Shown: positions 24,807-33,867 of the stretch, piece by piece
How the letters are laid out: each line of letters opens with the position of its first letter
Position numbering within the stretch: position 1 is the first letter of the stretch
From: Eubacterium sp.
GTDB lineage: Bacteria > Bacillota > Clostridia > Lachnospirales > Lachnospiraceae
Length of the DNA stretch: 44,830 nt
Reading direction: 5' to 3'
Assembly: GCA_017459675.1 (NCBI GenBank)
Contig: JAFUCM010000005.1
Coordinates: forward strand, 1-44,830
The notes under the pieces: model-generated
Databases searched by the model: none
Seen by the model: only the letters and a program-made list of their open reading frames with translations
Told to the model about the DNA's origin: nothing
Translations under genes and position numbers: made by a program

Positions 24807-24949
24807 GAGTCAGAGAGAAACGTCCCCAATGACTCGCTTTCCTCCTGTGTGTTCGTAACAGGATGCATTTCCTGAGCGGCGAATTTTATCTGAGCTGCGT
24901 GGAAATTGCATCCTGTTTCGGAAGGAGACAGAGAACCGTCTCCTGTCTC
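24807..24949. repeat. REPIN-like palindromic element, copy 2
   Basis: 143 bp between mtlA and mtlD. The end next to mtlA is the standard hairpin (GGAGACAG, loop AGAACCGTCTC, CTGTCTC; 24924-24949). The other end keeps the loop (GAGAAACGTCCCC) but has a changed stem, GAGTCA/TGACTC (24807-24835), so pairing was kept while sequence moved. The core hairpin is ACAGGATGCATTTCC with GGAAATTGCATCCTGT (24858-24916), opposite in orientation to copy 1, its loop diverged. It starts one base after the mtlA stop codon. Confidence 0.82.
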
Positions 24950-24950
24950 T

Positions 24951-26834
24951 TTATGACAATGTCTCCAGAATCCAGTTCACATCGTCAGTTGTCTTCATCT
25001 TCTCAAGGACTTCCTCATCCTCAAGTGCTTCAGCGATCTTGCCGAGCAGCTCCAGATGTTCATCGCCAATGCCTGCGATACCGATGACGAGCTGTGCTTT
25101 TTCATCGCCGAAATCTACGCCGTCCGGATACTGTGTGAGTACGATACCGGTTTTCTTGACAGTGCCTTTTGCTTCGGTTGTTCCGTGCGGAATTGCAAGG
25201 CCCATGCCCATATAAGTGGAAACAATTTTTTCACGGTCGAGCATAGCGTCGACATATGACGGCTCGACACAGCCCTGTGCGACAAGCATTTCACCTGCTT
25301 TGCGGATTGCATCTTCCTTAGAAACAGGAGCCAGTTTCAGACTGATGCTGTTTTTGTCAAATACCGGCTTTGCCTTCGGTGCTGCATTCTCGGCTGCGTC
25401 TTCTGCTGCAGGAGCTGCCTTTGCAGGTGCATCCAGTGTTGTGAGCTGAATGTAGAGCGCATCCAGTGCCGGATCAGCAAGGAAGTTTTCGATCGTAACC
25501 AGCTGTGCATTCGGCGCTGACTTTCTCGCACGCTCCTGGAGTGTACTCTGGACGACTGCGATATCACAGTCTGCCGGGATGTTGTCGACAGAGGTATTCT
25601 TGACAATAAGATCCGGGCGGTTGCCTTTTACGCGGTTTCTGAACTTTGTTGCGCCCATTGCGGAGGATCCCATACCTGCATCGCATGCGAAGATGACTTT
25701 CTTTACGGAAGCGGCATCTTTCTTTGCACCGTCGGAAATAGCTGCAACAGTCTGTCCCTTGGACTCTGCCTTCATGTCTTTCATCTGCTGCTGTGCTTCT
25801 TCAAGACCGCCCTTTGCACTGCCCATGCGGACAATCGGTGAGCAGATCAGGAAGGAGATTGCAGTTGCGATGATCACGCCGAGGATGATCAGGAAAATCT
25901 TGTTCTTCGGTGCCATGGAAAGGAATGCGATGATGGATCCCGGAGAAGCCGGTCCCTTCAGTCCGCAGCCTGTGATGGTGAACCAGAAGATTGCTGCGAT
26001 GTTGCCGACAATCGGTCCGATGATAACGGCCGGGTTCATCAGGATGTACGGGAAATAGATCTCGTGGATACCGCCGAACAGGTGAATGATGATTGCGCCC
26101 GGTGCGGAGTCCTTTGTCATTTTGTCCTTGCAGAATGCCCAGTAAGCAAGCAGTACGCCAAGTCCCGGACCCGGGTTTGCCTCGAGCATATACATGATGG
26201 ACTGGCCTGTTGCCTTTGCCTGCTCAGCGCCGATCGGTGTGAAGATACCGTGGTTGATGGCGTTGTTCAGGAAGAGAACCTTAGCCGGCTCAATGAAGAT
26301 TGCAGAGAGCGGCAGCAGGTGATGGTTGACCAGTACGTCGATTGCTGCGGTCAGGATTGCCAGAAGTGCAGCCATCAGCGGTCCGATCAGGTAGTAGCCG
26401 ATGATCGCGACCAGCATACCCAGAATACCGACTGAGAAGTTGTTGATCAGCATCTCAAATCCGGCCGGCATACGGTCTTCCATAAACTGGTCGAATTTCT
26501 TGATGACCCAGCCTGCGAACGGGCCGATCAGCATTGCGCCCATCAGCATCGGCTGGCCGTCTGTGCCGCCGACACCTGCGATACAGCCCATGACGGATAT
26601 TGCACCCATCAGGAAGCCGCGGTCGCCGCCGACGAGACGTCCGCCTGAACCTGCGATCAGAATCGGAAGCAGATAAGTCAGCATGTATGGCTGGATGGAA
26701 GCCAGACCTTCATTCGGAAGCCAGCCGTCCGGAATGAAGAGCGCGGTGATAAATCCCCATGCGATAAATGCGCCGATGTTCGGCATGACCATTGCAGACA
26801 GGAATTTACCGAATCTCTGTACACCTTGTTTCAT
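24951..26834 (-). CDS. mtlA: Mannitol-specific PTS enzyme IICBA
   Basis: 627 residues in order IIC (about 1-340, some eight hydrophobic segments, GGIHEIYFPYILMNP motif), IIB (about 378-470, phospho-Cys C384 in FACDAGMGSS) and IIA (about 485-627, phospho-His H550 in GLAIPHGT). An Ala/Pro-rich linker joins IIB and IIA. It brings mannitol through the membrane and phosphorylates it at carbon 1. GGGAGGG stands 8 nt before the ATG. It lies between the DeoR-type regulator (192 bp upstream, a stretch full of repeated hairpins) and mtlD. Some Firmicutes carry IIA as a separate MtlF; here it is fused. Confidence 0.95.
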   Translation of the reverse strand: MKQGVQRFGKFLSAMVMPNIGAFIAWGFITALFIPDGWLPNEGLASIQPYMLTYLLPILIAGSGGRLVGGDRGFLMGAISVMGCIAGVGGTDGQPMLMGAMLIGPFAGWVIKKFDQFMEDRMPAGFEMLINNFSVGILGMLVAIIGYYLIGPLMAALLAILTAAIDVLVNHHLLPLSAIFIEPAKVLFLNNAINHGIFTPIGAEQAKATGQSIMYMLEANPGPGLGVLLAYWAFCKDKMTKDSAPGAIIIHLFGGIHEIYFPYILMNPAVIIGPIVGNIAAIFWFTITGCGLKGPASPGSIIAFLSMAPKNKIFLIILGVIIATAISFLICSPIVRMGSAKGGLEEAQQQMKDMKAESKGQTVAAISDGAKKDAASVKKVIFACDAGMGSSAMGATKFRNRVKGNRPDLIVKNTSVDNIPADCDIAVVQSTLQERARKSAPNAQLVTIENFLADPALDALYIQLTTLDAPAKAAPAAEDAAENAAPKAKPVFDKNSISLKLAPVSKEDAIRKAGEMLVAQGCVEPSYVDAMLDREKIVSTYMGMGLAIPHGTTEAKGTVKKTGIVLTQYPDGVDFGDEKAQLVIGIAGIGDEHLELLGKIAEALEDEEVLEKMKTTDDVNWILETLS

Positions 26835-26875
26835 GAAATAAACCCTCCCTCATAAAATAAAATGGTGTGTTGTCT

Positions 26876-27046
26876 GCAGGAATCTCCTGCGTTTGCTGTG
26901 GTTGACGTGCTGCGTGCAGGCATAAGCCTGTGCGTGCTGTGGTTGACGTGCTGCTTTCAGGCGTATGCCCGTGTGTTATAGTTGACGTGCTGCGTGCAGG
27001 GATGGCCCCTGCGTTTGCGTATATATTTACAGGAGTTCAACTCCTG
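26876..27046 (-). repeat. Tandem hairpin repeats between the DeoR gene and mtlA
   Basis: Five small hairpins: 26876-26890 (GCAGGA/TCCTGC), 26917-26930 (CAGGC/GCCTG), 26958-26971 (CAGGC/GCCCG), 26996-27012 (GCAGGG/CCCTGC) and 27030-27046 (CAGGAGTT/AACTCCTG). Most keep pairing although bases differ. GTTGACGTGCTG recurs at 26901, 26942 and 26981, a period of 39-41 bp. The last hairpin covers the end of the DeoR gene. As mRNA they stand just before mtlA. Confidence 0.75.
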
Positions 27047-27788
27047 CTTCCGCACATTCCCGGATGAATGTCTCCGGCAGATCCCCGTTGGAGATCACCA
27101 TGTCGACATCTTTTAAAGTACAGATCGAAAAGGTGCTGTTCCAGCCGATCTTGGAAGTATCCAGAAGAATCACTGTTTTTTCAGAACGCCGCATGGCTGT
27201 CTGCTTCAGAATCGCTTCTTCGGAAGCGCCGCAGCTGAATCCGAATTCGCTGCTGTAGCAGGTCACGCCGATGAAGGCGATATCAAAGTTGATTTGCTGC
27301 AGGCGGCTGATGCTCTCGGCACCGCTGACGCTGACGCTGTAGCGGTTGATGCGTCCGCCGGGAAGATAAACTTCTCCGCGCTCCAGTCTGGCCAGTTCCA
27401 TAGCGCAGCTGATGCCGGATGTAAAAATAATGTGTTTCTGATCCGGTATTATTTTTGCGAGTGCAGTGGCTGTACTTCCGGAATCCAGATAAATGGTTGT
27501 ATTCGGGGCGATCAACTGCACAGCCTTCTCCGCGATGGTCTGTTTTGCGGCGCTGTTCCGCACAACGCGCTGGCCGTAATAATCATCCGTTCCGATTACG
27601 ACTTCAACGGATTTTGCGCCGCCGTGAATTCTGACAATCTGCTTGGCGTTGTCAAGTGCCTTCAGATCCGTGCGCAGCGTCATCTCAGAAACCTGCGGGA
27701 ACGCTTCTTTCAATTCAACGAAGCGAACCTTTCCTTTCTGGTTAATCATCTGAACGATTGCGTCTCTTCTCTGTTCCATTGTCTCCAT
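27027..27788 (-). CDS. DeoR/GlpR-family transcriptional regulator of the mannitol operon
   Basis: 253 residues. An N-terminal DeoR helix-turn-helix (about 6-56: QRRDAIVQMINQKGKVRFVELKEAF, RTDLKALDN, RIHGGA) precedes a DeoRC sugar-phosphate sensor domain (about 75-235) with IYLDSGSTATALA and the Glu/Gly-rich FIGVTCYSSEFGFSCGASEEA. As first gene of the operon with mtlA and mtlD it probably represses it until a phosphorylated sugar binds. This is not the PRD-type MtlR activator common in Bacillus. GAGG lies 6 nt upstream of the ATG. Own promoter with a GTTTC/GAAAC palindrome at the transcript start suggests autoregulation. Confidence 0.9.
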   Translation of the reverse strand: METMEQRRDAIVQMINQKGKVRFVELKEAFPQVSEMTLRTDLKALDNAKQIVRIHGGAKSVEVVIGTDDYYGQRVVRNSAAKQTIAEKAVQLIAPNTTIYLDSGSTATALAKIIPDQKHIIFTSGISCAMELARLERGEVYLPGGRINRYSVSVSGAESISRLQQINFDIAFIGVTCYSSEFGFSCGASEEAILKQTAMRRSEKTVILLDTSKIGWNSTFSICTLKDVDMVISNGDLPETFIRECAEAGVELL

Positions 27789-27840
27789 AAGTCACCTCAC
27801 ATGATGTTTTTAAATTAACAATGTTTTCTTTCAAAATGAT

Positions 27841-27885
27841 GTTTCGTGTTGAAACTATCATATCGCAAAATGAGAGGAGAGACAA
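27841..27885 (-). promoter_or_regulatory. Mannitol operon promoter and operator
   Basis: Minus strand TTGTCT (27880-27885), 17-nt spacer, TATGAT (27857-27862). The palindrome GTTTC-GTGTT-GAAAC (27841-27855) lies at the start of transcription. Related AACGAAA motifs stand upstream at about 27911-27919 and 27962-27972, fitting several DeoR-type sites. The rest of 27886-28098 is AT-rich and holds no gene I can support. Confidence 0.65.
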
Positions 27886-28098
27886 GTAGTTATCCGAGTG
27901 ATAAATTTTAAAACGAAAGTTTATGCTGTTAATATAACAGAATAAACGCCGGAATGCAACTGTTGAAACGAAAACAATTGCATTGTATTGAAATTAATAC
28001 AATCCATTAAAATATAAGGGGAAATGGCTCGAAAGCTTTTGGTTCAAAAGTTTACTTAAAGTTATTAAACGATAGAATCGGCAGAAAGCGGAAGTGCG

Positions 28099-28127
28099 TT
28101 GACACAGATGAAGCACGCCGCTATAAT
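28099..28127 (+). promoter_or_regulatory. Consensus promoter of the GH25 gene
   Basis: TTGACA (28099-28104), 17-nt spacer, TATAAT (28122-28127). The leader of about 125 nt carries a hairpin CGGGATGT/ACATCCCG (28191-28214). Confidence 0.85.
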
Positions 28128-28258
28128 GAGGCAGTTAAAACCAGTGGATCAGTCCCCCGCCTCAGGCACGTAGAGCGCCAGACGCAGTGGCGGGATGTGA
28201 ACGGGAACATCCCGGCAGAGTTGAGCGGCCGCAATAGCAAAAGAAAGGGCACACAATT

Positions 28259-29014
28259 ATGACGAAAATAAATAAACGCATACGGTCCATTCCGTCCGTC
28301 CTGTGTGTTTTTATCTTGATTGCAGTGATGCTGGCAGCGGCTGCATTTCTATTGAAGATACAGGTGATTCGGATCAATCCGTTTTTTATTAAAGAGGAAA
28401 GTATAGTCGGTGCAGATATCGCCAGATACCAGGGCGATGTGAATATGGAGAAACTCAACGGCGAAGGCATAGAGTTTCTCTATATTAAAGCACCAGAAGG
28501 GAGCTCACACACAGATATCCGCTTTGAAGAAAATATGCAGAAGGCCAGAGCTGCAGGAATGCCTGCCGGCGCGTACCATTTCTTCTCGATGGACAGCAGC
28601 GGGGCGAAACAGGCGCAGCATTATATCGAGACGGTCGGAGAACTGTCCGGATGTCTCTGTCCGGCTGTTGATGTAGAGTTTTACGGGGACAAGCAAGAGA
28701 ACCCGCCGCCGGCAGAAACCGTACGAGAAGAGCTGCATGCATTTCTTTCTGCATTGGAAGAAGAATATCACGTAAAACCTGTCATTTACTGCGGCCGCGC
28801 AATCCTGGACGCATACATCGACGAAACATTTGACGACTATCCTTTCTGGATCCGCAGCGTCTACGCGCCGGTACGCTTCGCCACCGGGCACGACTGGGTC
28901 ATCTGGCAGTACTCCGATCACGGCCGCCTCGAAGGCTACAACGGCATCGAGACGCACATCGACCTCGACGTCCTCCACCCGGATGTGGAACTGGATGATC
29001 TGATTGTACAATAA
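28259..29014 (+). CDS. Membrane-anchored GH25 family lysozyme
   Basis: 251 residues. A hydrophobic N-terminal helix (about 12-32, VLCVFILIAVMLAAAAFLL) without clear cleavage site anchors a GH25 muramidase domain (about 48-250). Family marks are GADIARYQGDVN, FLYIKAPEGSSHTD, GAYHFF, CPAVDVEFYGD (catalytic D138 and E140), VIYCGRAIL and WIWQYSDHG with a final DLDVLHP. It cuts MurNAc-beta-1,4-GlcNAc bonds. With one anchor and no wall-binding repeats it probably remodels the cell's own wall rather than acting as a phage lysin. The ribosome site is weak (GAAAGGG about 9 nt away). A nested palindromic element follows the stop codon. Confidence 0.93.
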   Translation: MTKINKRIRSIPSVLCVFILIAVMLAAAAFLLKIQVIRINPFFIKEESIVGADIARYQGDVNMEKLNGEGIEFLYIKAPEGSSHTDIRFEENMQKARAAGMPAGAYHFFSMDSSGAKQAQHYIETVGELSGCLCPAVDVEFYGDKQENPPPAETVREELHAFLSALEEEYHVKPVIYCGRAILDAYIDETFDDYPFWIRSVYAPVRFATGHDWVIWQYSDHGRLEGYNGIETHIDLDVLHPDVELDDLIVQ

Positions 29015-29017
29015 GGC

Positions 29018-29171
29018 GGCTGTCCCGGTGAAGGTGCGTGATATATTCAGAAGGGAACATCCGCAGTGTCAGTACTTGGCGAATGCTTGCATGAGCCTTA
29101 GTACTGTTACACGAGGACCGGAGCGAGAGCGGTTCCCGGAAGAATATATCAGGCAACGAAAAGGGACAGCC
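29018..29171. repeat. 154-bp nested inverted-repeat element
   Basis: Four shells around one centre: GGCTGTCCC/GGGACAGCC (29018-29026, 29163-29171), TGATATATTC/GAATATATCA (29039-29048, 29142-29151), GGGAAC/GTTCCC (29053-29058, 29132-29137) and GTGTCAGTACT with AGTACTGTTACAC (29066-29076, 29100-29112). It starts three bases after the lysozyme stop codon. No protein or U-tract is seen. Either a structured RNA or a small non-autonomous mobile element. The rest of the 319-bp gap (to 29333) holds the next promoter only. Confidence 0.7.
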
Positions 29172-29225
29172 TCAAACCTACAATCAGAAAAAATGCAAAC
29201 TTAACCGAAACATCTGCACACCCCC

Positions 29226-29252
29226 TGCACATTTCTTACGGTATATTATAAT
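29226..29252 (+). promoter_or_regulatory. Candidate promoter of the phosphoribosyltransferase-like gene
   Basis: A perfect TATAAT (29247-29252) with only a poor -35 near 29225-29230 (CTGCAC). About 75 nt to the ATG. Confidence 0.5.
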
Positions 29253-29333
29253 CACAGAGAAAAAACAGTGAGGCACAAAAACAAAAGCCATTTCATTGAT
29301 TGATATCCCGCAGAGCGGAGAAAGGAACTGACG

Positions 29334-29990
29334 ATGGAAGCGCTTGAGAACAGAATGATAGAGTTTACATCACAGAAATTTGGCGGAATGCTCACACTGA
29401 AGGCGATTCCGGGTCACTTTGTAACAAGCCACTCTCATGTCAATTTCTTCATTGATCTGACGATGCTCAAGGCAAGCGTGGATGACTGTGAAAAATGTGC
29501 ACACATGATGGCAAGCCAGTTCCACAGCCTGGAAGCTGTCGATACCGTTGTATGCCTGGACGGCACCGGCATCATCGGCACATTCCTGGGAAGAGAGCTG
29601 CAGCGGATCAATGCATCTGAGGACAGAAAACCGGTCTATGTGATCTGCCCCGAGTGTGCGGCAAACGGTGAGATGTTCTTCCGCGACAATGTGGAATCAA
29701 TCGTCCGCGGCAAAAATATCGTACTGCTGATGGCTACCATTTCCACTGGTACCAGCATTACCCGCGGCATGGAGTGCATCCAGTACTACGGCGGCAACCT
29801 GCTGAACGTATTTACCGTGTTCAGTGCGATCGAGCAGAAGGACGGTGTTCCGATCTCGACCATCTTCACAAGAGATGATATTCCGGGATATGCTTCCTAT
29901 CTGCGTGAAGAGTGCCCGTACTGCAAGAATCATACAGCGATTGACGCGCTGGTTTCCTCTTACGGATATTCCAGATTTGCCAATCAGTAA
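29334..29990 (+). CDS. Phosphoribosyltransferase-like protein (type I fold, degenerate PRPP loop)
   Basis: 218 residues with the outline of type I phosphoribosyltransferases such as orotate PRTase: VDTVVCLDGTGIIGTFLGREL, VYVICPECAANGEMFFRDNV (flexible loop region) and NIVLLMATISTGTSITRG (about 127-143) in the place of the PRPP loop. In active enzymes two acidic residues precede the TTG core (VDDVITTGGT); here they are Met and Ala. A C-terminal ECPYCKNH and the earlier CPEC could bind a metal or form a disulfide. It may have lost catalysis and sense a nucleotide, or use another substrate. AAAGGAAC precedes the ATG. Single gene with its own terminator. Confidence 0.75.
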   Translation: MEALENRMIEFTSQKFGGMLTLKAIPGHFVTSHSHVNFFIDLTMLKASVDDCEKCAHMMASQFHSLEAVDTVVCLDGTGIIGTFLGRELQRINASEDRKPVYVICPECAANGEMFFRDNVESIVRGKNIVLLMATISTGTSITRGMECIQYYGGNLLNVFTVFSAIEQKDGVPISTIFTRDDIPGYASYLREECPYCKNHTAIDALVSSYGYSRFANQ

Positions 29991-30028
29991 ATGATAAATT
30001 TTCCATAACTCTACCTTCTTATACCTAC

Positions 30029-30068
30029 CATGAAAAAAGGCTTCCGCTTGCGGGGGCTTTTTTTCATG
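30029..30068 (+). terminator. Terminator of the phosphoribosyltransferase-like gene
   Basis: CATGAAAAAAGGCTTCCGC pairs with GCGGGGGCTTTTTTTCATG around TT, including a seven-T run. Confidence 0.9.
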
Positions 30069-30435
30069 CTTAAAAATGTGTGCGTGTGAGATGCGCATTA
30101 TTTTGAAGGCGCTGCTGTGCGTGTTTTTTGGGGGAAAATAAAGAATTACAAAGAGTCGTTAAATACGCTTGTGGACACTTTGAAATACTCACTGGTGCGG
30201 CTGTGATTCTGCCTTGAAAATGATGAAATTATGCATCTGAGAATTTGCAAAGTTATGCAGAAACAGGGATGATCAAACACAGGTGAAAAATTGTAAACTA
30301 TAACCATAAGGCAATCTGTACAAGGTTGCGAATACGTGAATATGACAACAAAAGAGAATGGCGATCATTCAGCAACTGTAAATGTTTACTTTTAAAATGC
30401 CTTGGCACTTGACAGGAAAGGAAAGGTAATTTGTG
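30069..30435. other. Gene-free stretch upstream of pyruvate carboxylase
   Basis: About 365 bp without a supported gene. It contains two TTATGCA repeats (about 30231 and 30253) and a possible -10 TATAAC near 30299, but no convincing -35. The leader of pyc probably begins here. No known riboswitch was recognised. Confidence 0.4.
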
Positions 30436-33400
30436 ATGGCACAGAAAGAGTTTAAACGTGTGCTCGCGGCAAACCGCGGTGAGATTGCAATCCGTATTTT
30501 TCGGGCCTGCTTTGACCTGGGACTGCGGACCGTCGCAATGTATTCCGAGGAGGACACAAACAGTCACTTCCGGACACATGCCGACGAAGCTTATCTGATC
30601 GGCGTCAACAAGACACCGGTCGGTGCGTATCTGGACATTCCGGAGATTATCAGCCTCGCAAAGAAGCGGGACATTGATGCGATTCATCCGGGCTATGGAT
30701 TTCTGTCAGAAAATGCAGAATTTGCAAAGGCCTGCGAGGATGCAGGCATCGCATTTGTCGGACCGCCCAGCGAGATTCTGGCGAAGATGGGCGATAAACT
30801 GAGCGCGAAAGAGATCGCGATCGCAGCAGACGTTCCGGTTATCCCGGGGTGTGCAGAACCGCTTGAGAGCGCACAGCAGGCACTCGAGATGGCAGAGTCC
30901 TTCGGCTTCCCGGTCATTCTGAAAGCAGCAGCAGGCGGCGGCGGACGCGGCATGCGGCGATGTGATACACCGGAAGAAGTTTTAAGTGCATTTGACATGG
31001 TTCAGAGCGAAGCACTCAAGGCATTCGGATGCGGTGACATTTTTATTGAAAAATTCCTGGTTGAGCCGAAGCATATCGAGGTTCAGGTGCTGGCAGATCA
31101 GTATGGCAACTGCTATCACATCGGCGAGCGTGACTGCTCCCTGCAGCGCCGTTTCCAGAAGGTTGTCGAGTTTGCGCCGGCTTTCTCTGTACCGAAGGAA
31201 ATCCGCGAGAAAATCTGTGCGGACGCTGTTAAAATTGCAAAATCTGTCGGCTATGTCAATGCCGGAACGCTGGAGTTCCTGGTAGACAAGAGCGGATCCT
31301 ATTATTTCATCGAGATGAACCCGCGTATTCAGGTTGAGCACACCGTCACCGAGATGGTCAGCGGCATCGACCTGGTCCGCGCACAGATTCTGATCGCAGA
31401 GGGACGCCCCTTAAGCGATCCGGAGATCGGCCTGACCTGTCAGGAGGATGTACAGATCCGCGGCTACGCGATCCAGTGCCGTGTCACAACGGAAGATCCG
31501 GCCAACAATTTCGCACCGGACAATGGCAAGATTACAGCATACCGTACAGGCGGCGGCTTCGGCGTCCGTTTTGACGGCGGCAATGCAGGAACCGGCACGG
31601 TGATTTCCCCGTACTACGATTCCCTGCTGGTTAAGGTCACCTGCCATGACACCACATTTGCAGGTGTCTGCAGAAAAGCACTCCGCGCGATCAACGAAGT
31701 CCGTATCCGCGGCGTCAAGACCAACATTCCGTTTGTTACCAACATTCTGAGCCATCCGACCTTCCTGGAAGGAAAGTGCCACACCAAGTTCATCGACGAT
31801 ACACCGGAACTGTTTGATATCGTCGGTTCCCGCGACCGCGCGACCCGTGTACTGAACTACATCGGATGCATCGCAGTCAACCGTCCGGATCCGGATCCGA
31901 GAATGTATGAGAAACCGCGTTTCCCGGAAGGCTCCGGCAATCCGAAACCGGGCCTCAAGCAGCTGCTTGACGAGAAGGGCCCGAAGGCACTGAGCCAGTG
32001 GGTACTGGACCAGAAGAAGCTGCTCATCACCGATACCACCATGCGTGACGCACACCAGTCCCTGCTGTCCACCCGTATGCGTACCCGTGACATGGTCAAG
32101 GGCGCGGACGGAACAGCTGATATCCTGGCAGACTGCTTCTCACTGGAAATGTGGGGCGGCGCGACCTTCGACGTCGCATATCGTTTCCTGCATGAGTCTC
32201 CGTGGGAGCGTCTTGACCTGCTGCGCGAGAAGATTCCGAACATTCCGTTCCAGATGCTGCTGCGCGGCGCAAATGCGGTCGGCTACGCAAACTATCCGGA
32301 CAACGTTGTCCGTGAATTTATCAAGCAGAGTGCAATCGGCGGAATCGACATCTTCCGTGTATTTGACTCCCTGAACTGGATTCCGGGCATGAGCGTCGCA
32401 ATCGACGAAGTCCTGAACCAGGGCAAGTTCTGCGAAGGTACGATCTGCTACACCGGCGATATCCTGGATAAGAGCAGAACCAACTACACGCTTGATTATT
32501 ACGTCAACATGGCGAAAGAGCTGGAGAAGATGGGCGTTCACTCCATCGCGATCAAGGATATGTCCGGTCTGCTGAAGCCGTATGCGGCAAAAGAACTGGT
32601 CCACGCCCTGAAGCAGGAGATCGGCCTGCCGATTCATCTGCACACGCACGACACCACCAGCAACCAGGTCGCTACACTCCTGATGGCAGCAGAAGAGGGC
32701 GTCGACATTGTCGATACTGCAATTGCATCCATGTCCAGTCTGACATCCCAGCCGTCCATGAACGCGGTCGTATCCGCGCTGGCAGGCGGCGAGCGCGACA
32801 CAGGCCTTTCTCTTGACGGCCTGCAGAAGCTGACCGATTACTGGGCAGATATCAGACTGCGCTACAAGAGCTTCGATCACGGCCTGAAGACGCCGGTAAC
32901 GGATATTTATAAATATGAGATTCCGGGCGGACAGTACACCAATCTGCAGCCGCAGGTTGTATCCCTCGGTCTTGGAAGCCGCTTCCAGGAAGTCAAGGAA
33001 ATGTACAAGACCGTCAACGACATGCTGGGTGATCTGGTCAAGGTTACGCCGTCATCCAAGATGGTCGGCGACCTGGCAATCTTCATGGTGCAGAACGACC
33101 TGACACCGGAAAATATCGTCGCACGCGGCGAATCTCTGGCATTCCCGGATTCCGTCGTATCCTACTTCAAGGGCATGATGGGCCAGCCGGCGAACGGATT
33201 CCCGGAAGATATCCAGCGCGTTGTACTGAAGGGCGAGAAGCCGATCACCTGCCGTCCGGGTGAACTCCTGCCGCCGGTCGACTTCGAAGAAGTCAAGAAG
33301 CAGATCGAGCCGCATCATGCAAATCCGGATATGCGCGATGTCATTTCCTACTGCCTGTACCCGAAGGTACTGGAAGACTACTGGAGATACGACCGTGAGT

Positions 33401-33867
33401 ACGGCTATCTGATGCGTATGGGATCACACGTCTTCTTCTACGGCCTGCAGCCGGGTGAGACAAACCAGATCAATATCGAAGACGGTAAGACACTGGTCAT
33501 CAAATACCTCGGCCTGGGAGACCACAACGACGACGGCACCCGCCAGGTTATCTTCGAGCTGAATGGAACCCGCCGTGAAGTCACCGTTCCGGACTTCAAT
33601 GCAGAGAGCACTTCTACGGTTGTGACCATGGCAGATCCGGATGACGCGACCCAGATCGGCGCCTCCATCCCGGGCATGATGACCAAGATCTACGTCAAGC
33701 CGGGCGACAAGGTCGAAGAAAACCAGATCATCGCCGTCATCGAGGCGATGAAGATGGAGACCTCCGTCGTATCCCGCATCAACGGTACCGTCGAGAAAGT
33801 GCTGGTCGAAGAGAACAGCAACGTCAAAGCCGGCGAGCTGCTCATGACCATCACACCGGAAGAATGA
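30436..33867 (+). CDS. pyc: Pyruvate carboxylase
   Basis: 1143 residues, the full single-chain enzyme, which makes oxaloacetate from pyruvate, bicarbonate and ATP. In order: biotin carboxylase (about 1-455; LAANRGEIAIRIFRA, KAAAGGGGRGMR, EMNPRIQVEHTVTE), carboxyltransferase (about 530-800; TTMRDAHQSLLSTRMRT, metal ligands in HLHTHDT), the allosteric/tetramer region, and the C-terminal biotinyl domain with biotin on K1106 in EAMKMETS. AAAGG lies 9 nt before ATG 30436; the adjacent GTG 30433 is less likely. It is the anaplerotic step to aspartate and succinate-type products. A REP-like hairpin overlaps the stop codon and a terminator follows. Confidence 0.97.
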   Translation: MAQKEFKRVLAANRGEIAIRIFRACFDLGLRTVAMYSEEDTNSHFRTHADEAYLIGVNKTPVGAYLDIPEIISLAKKRDIDAIHPGYGFLSENAEFAKACEDAGIAFVGPPSEILAKMGDKLSAKEIAIAADVPVIPGCAEPLESAQQALEMAESFGFPVILKAAAGGGGRGMRRCDTPEEVLSAFDMVQSEALKAFGCGDIFIEKFLVEPKHIEVQVLADQYGNCYHIGERDCSLQRRFQKVVEFAPAFSVPKEIREKICADAVKIAKSVGYVNAGTLEFLVDKSGSYYFIEMNPRIQVEHTVTEMVSGIDLVRAQILIAEGRPLSDPEIGLTCQEDVQIRGYAIQCRVTTEDPANNFAPDNGKITAYRTGGGFGVRFDGGNAGTGTVISPYYDSLLVKVTCHDTTFAGVCRKALRAINEVRIRGVKTNIPFVTNILSHPTFLEGKCHTKFIDDTPELFDIVGSRDRATRVLNYIGCIAVNRPDPDPRMYEKPRFPEGSGNPKPGLKQLLDEKGPKALSQWVLDQKKLLITDTTMRDAHQSLLSTRMRTRDMVKGADGTADILADCFSLEMWGGATFDVAYRFLHESPWERLDLLREKIPNIPFQMLLRGANAVGYANYPDNVVREFIKQSAIGGIDIFRVFDSLNWIPGMSVAIDEVLNQGKFCEGTICYTGDILDKSRTNYTLDYYVNMAKELEKMGVHSIAIKDMSGLLKPYAAKELVHALKQEIGLPIHLHTHDTTSNQVATLLMAAEEGVDIVDTAIASMSSLTSQPSMNAVVSALAGGERDTGLSLDGLQKLTDYWADIRLRYKSFDHGLKTPVTDIYKYEIPGGQYTNLQPQVVSLGLGSRFQEVKEMYKTVNDMLGDLVKVTPSSKMVGDLAIFMVQNDLTPENIVARGESLAFPDSVVSYFKGMMGQPANGFPEDIQRVVLKGEKPITCRPGELLPPVDFEEVKKQIEPHHANPDMRDVISYCLYPKVLEDYWRYDREYGYLMRMGSHVFFYGLQPGETNQINIEDGKTLVIKYLGLGDHNDDGTRQVIFELNGTRREVTVPDFNAESTSTVVTMADPDDATQIGASIPGMMTKIYVKPGDKVEENQIIAVIEAMKMETSVVSRINGTVEKVLVEENSNVKAGELLMTITPEE

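Noticed and set aside
26876..27046. CRISPR-like array
   Set aside because: Repeat spacing varies, units are imperfect, the intervals are not unique spacers and no cas gene is present.
29004..29204. 66-codon plus-strand ORF after the lysozyme gene
   Set aside because: It overlaps the lysozyme end and reads straight through the nested palindrome; no ribosome site or family.
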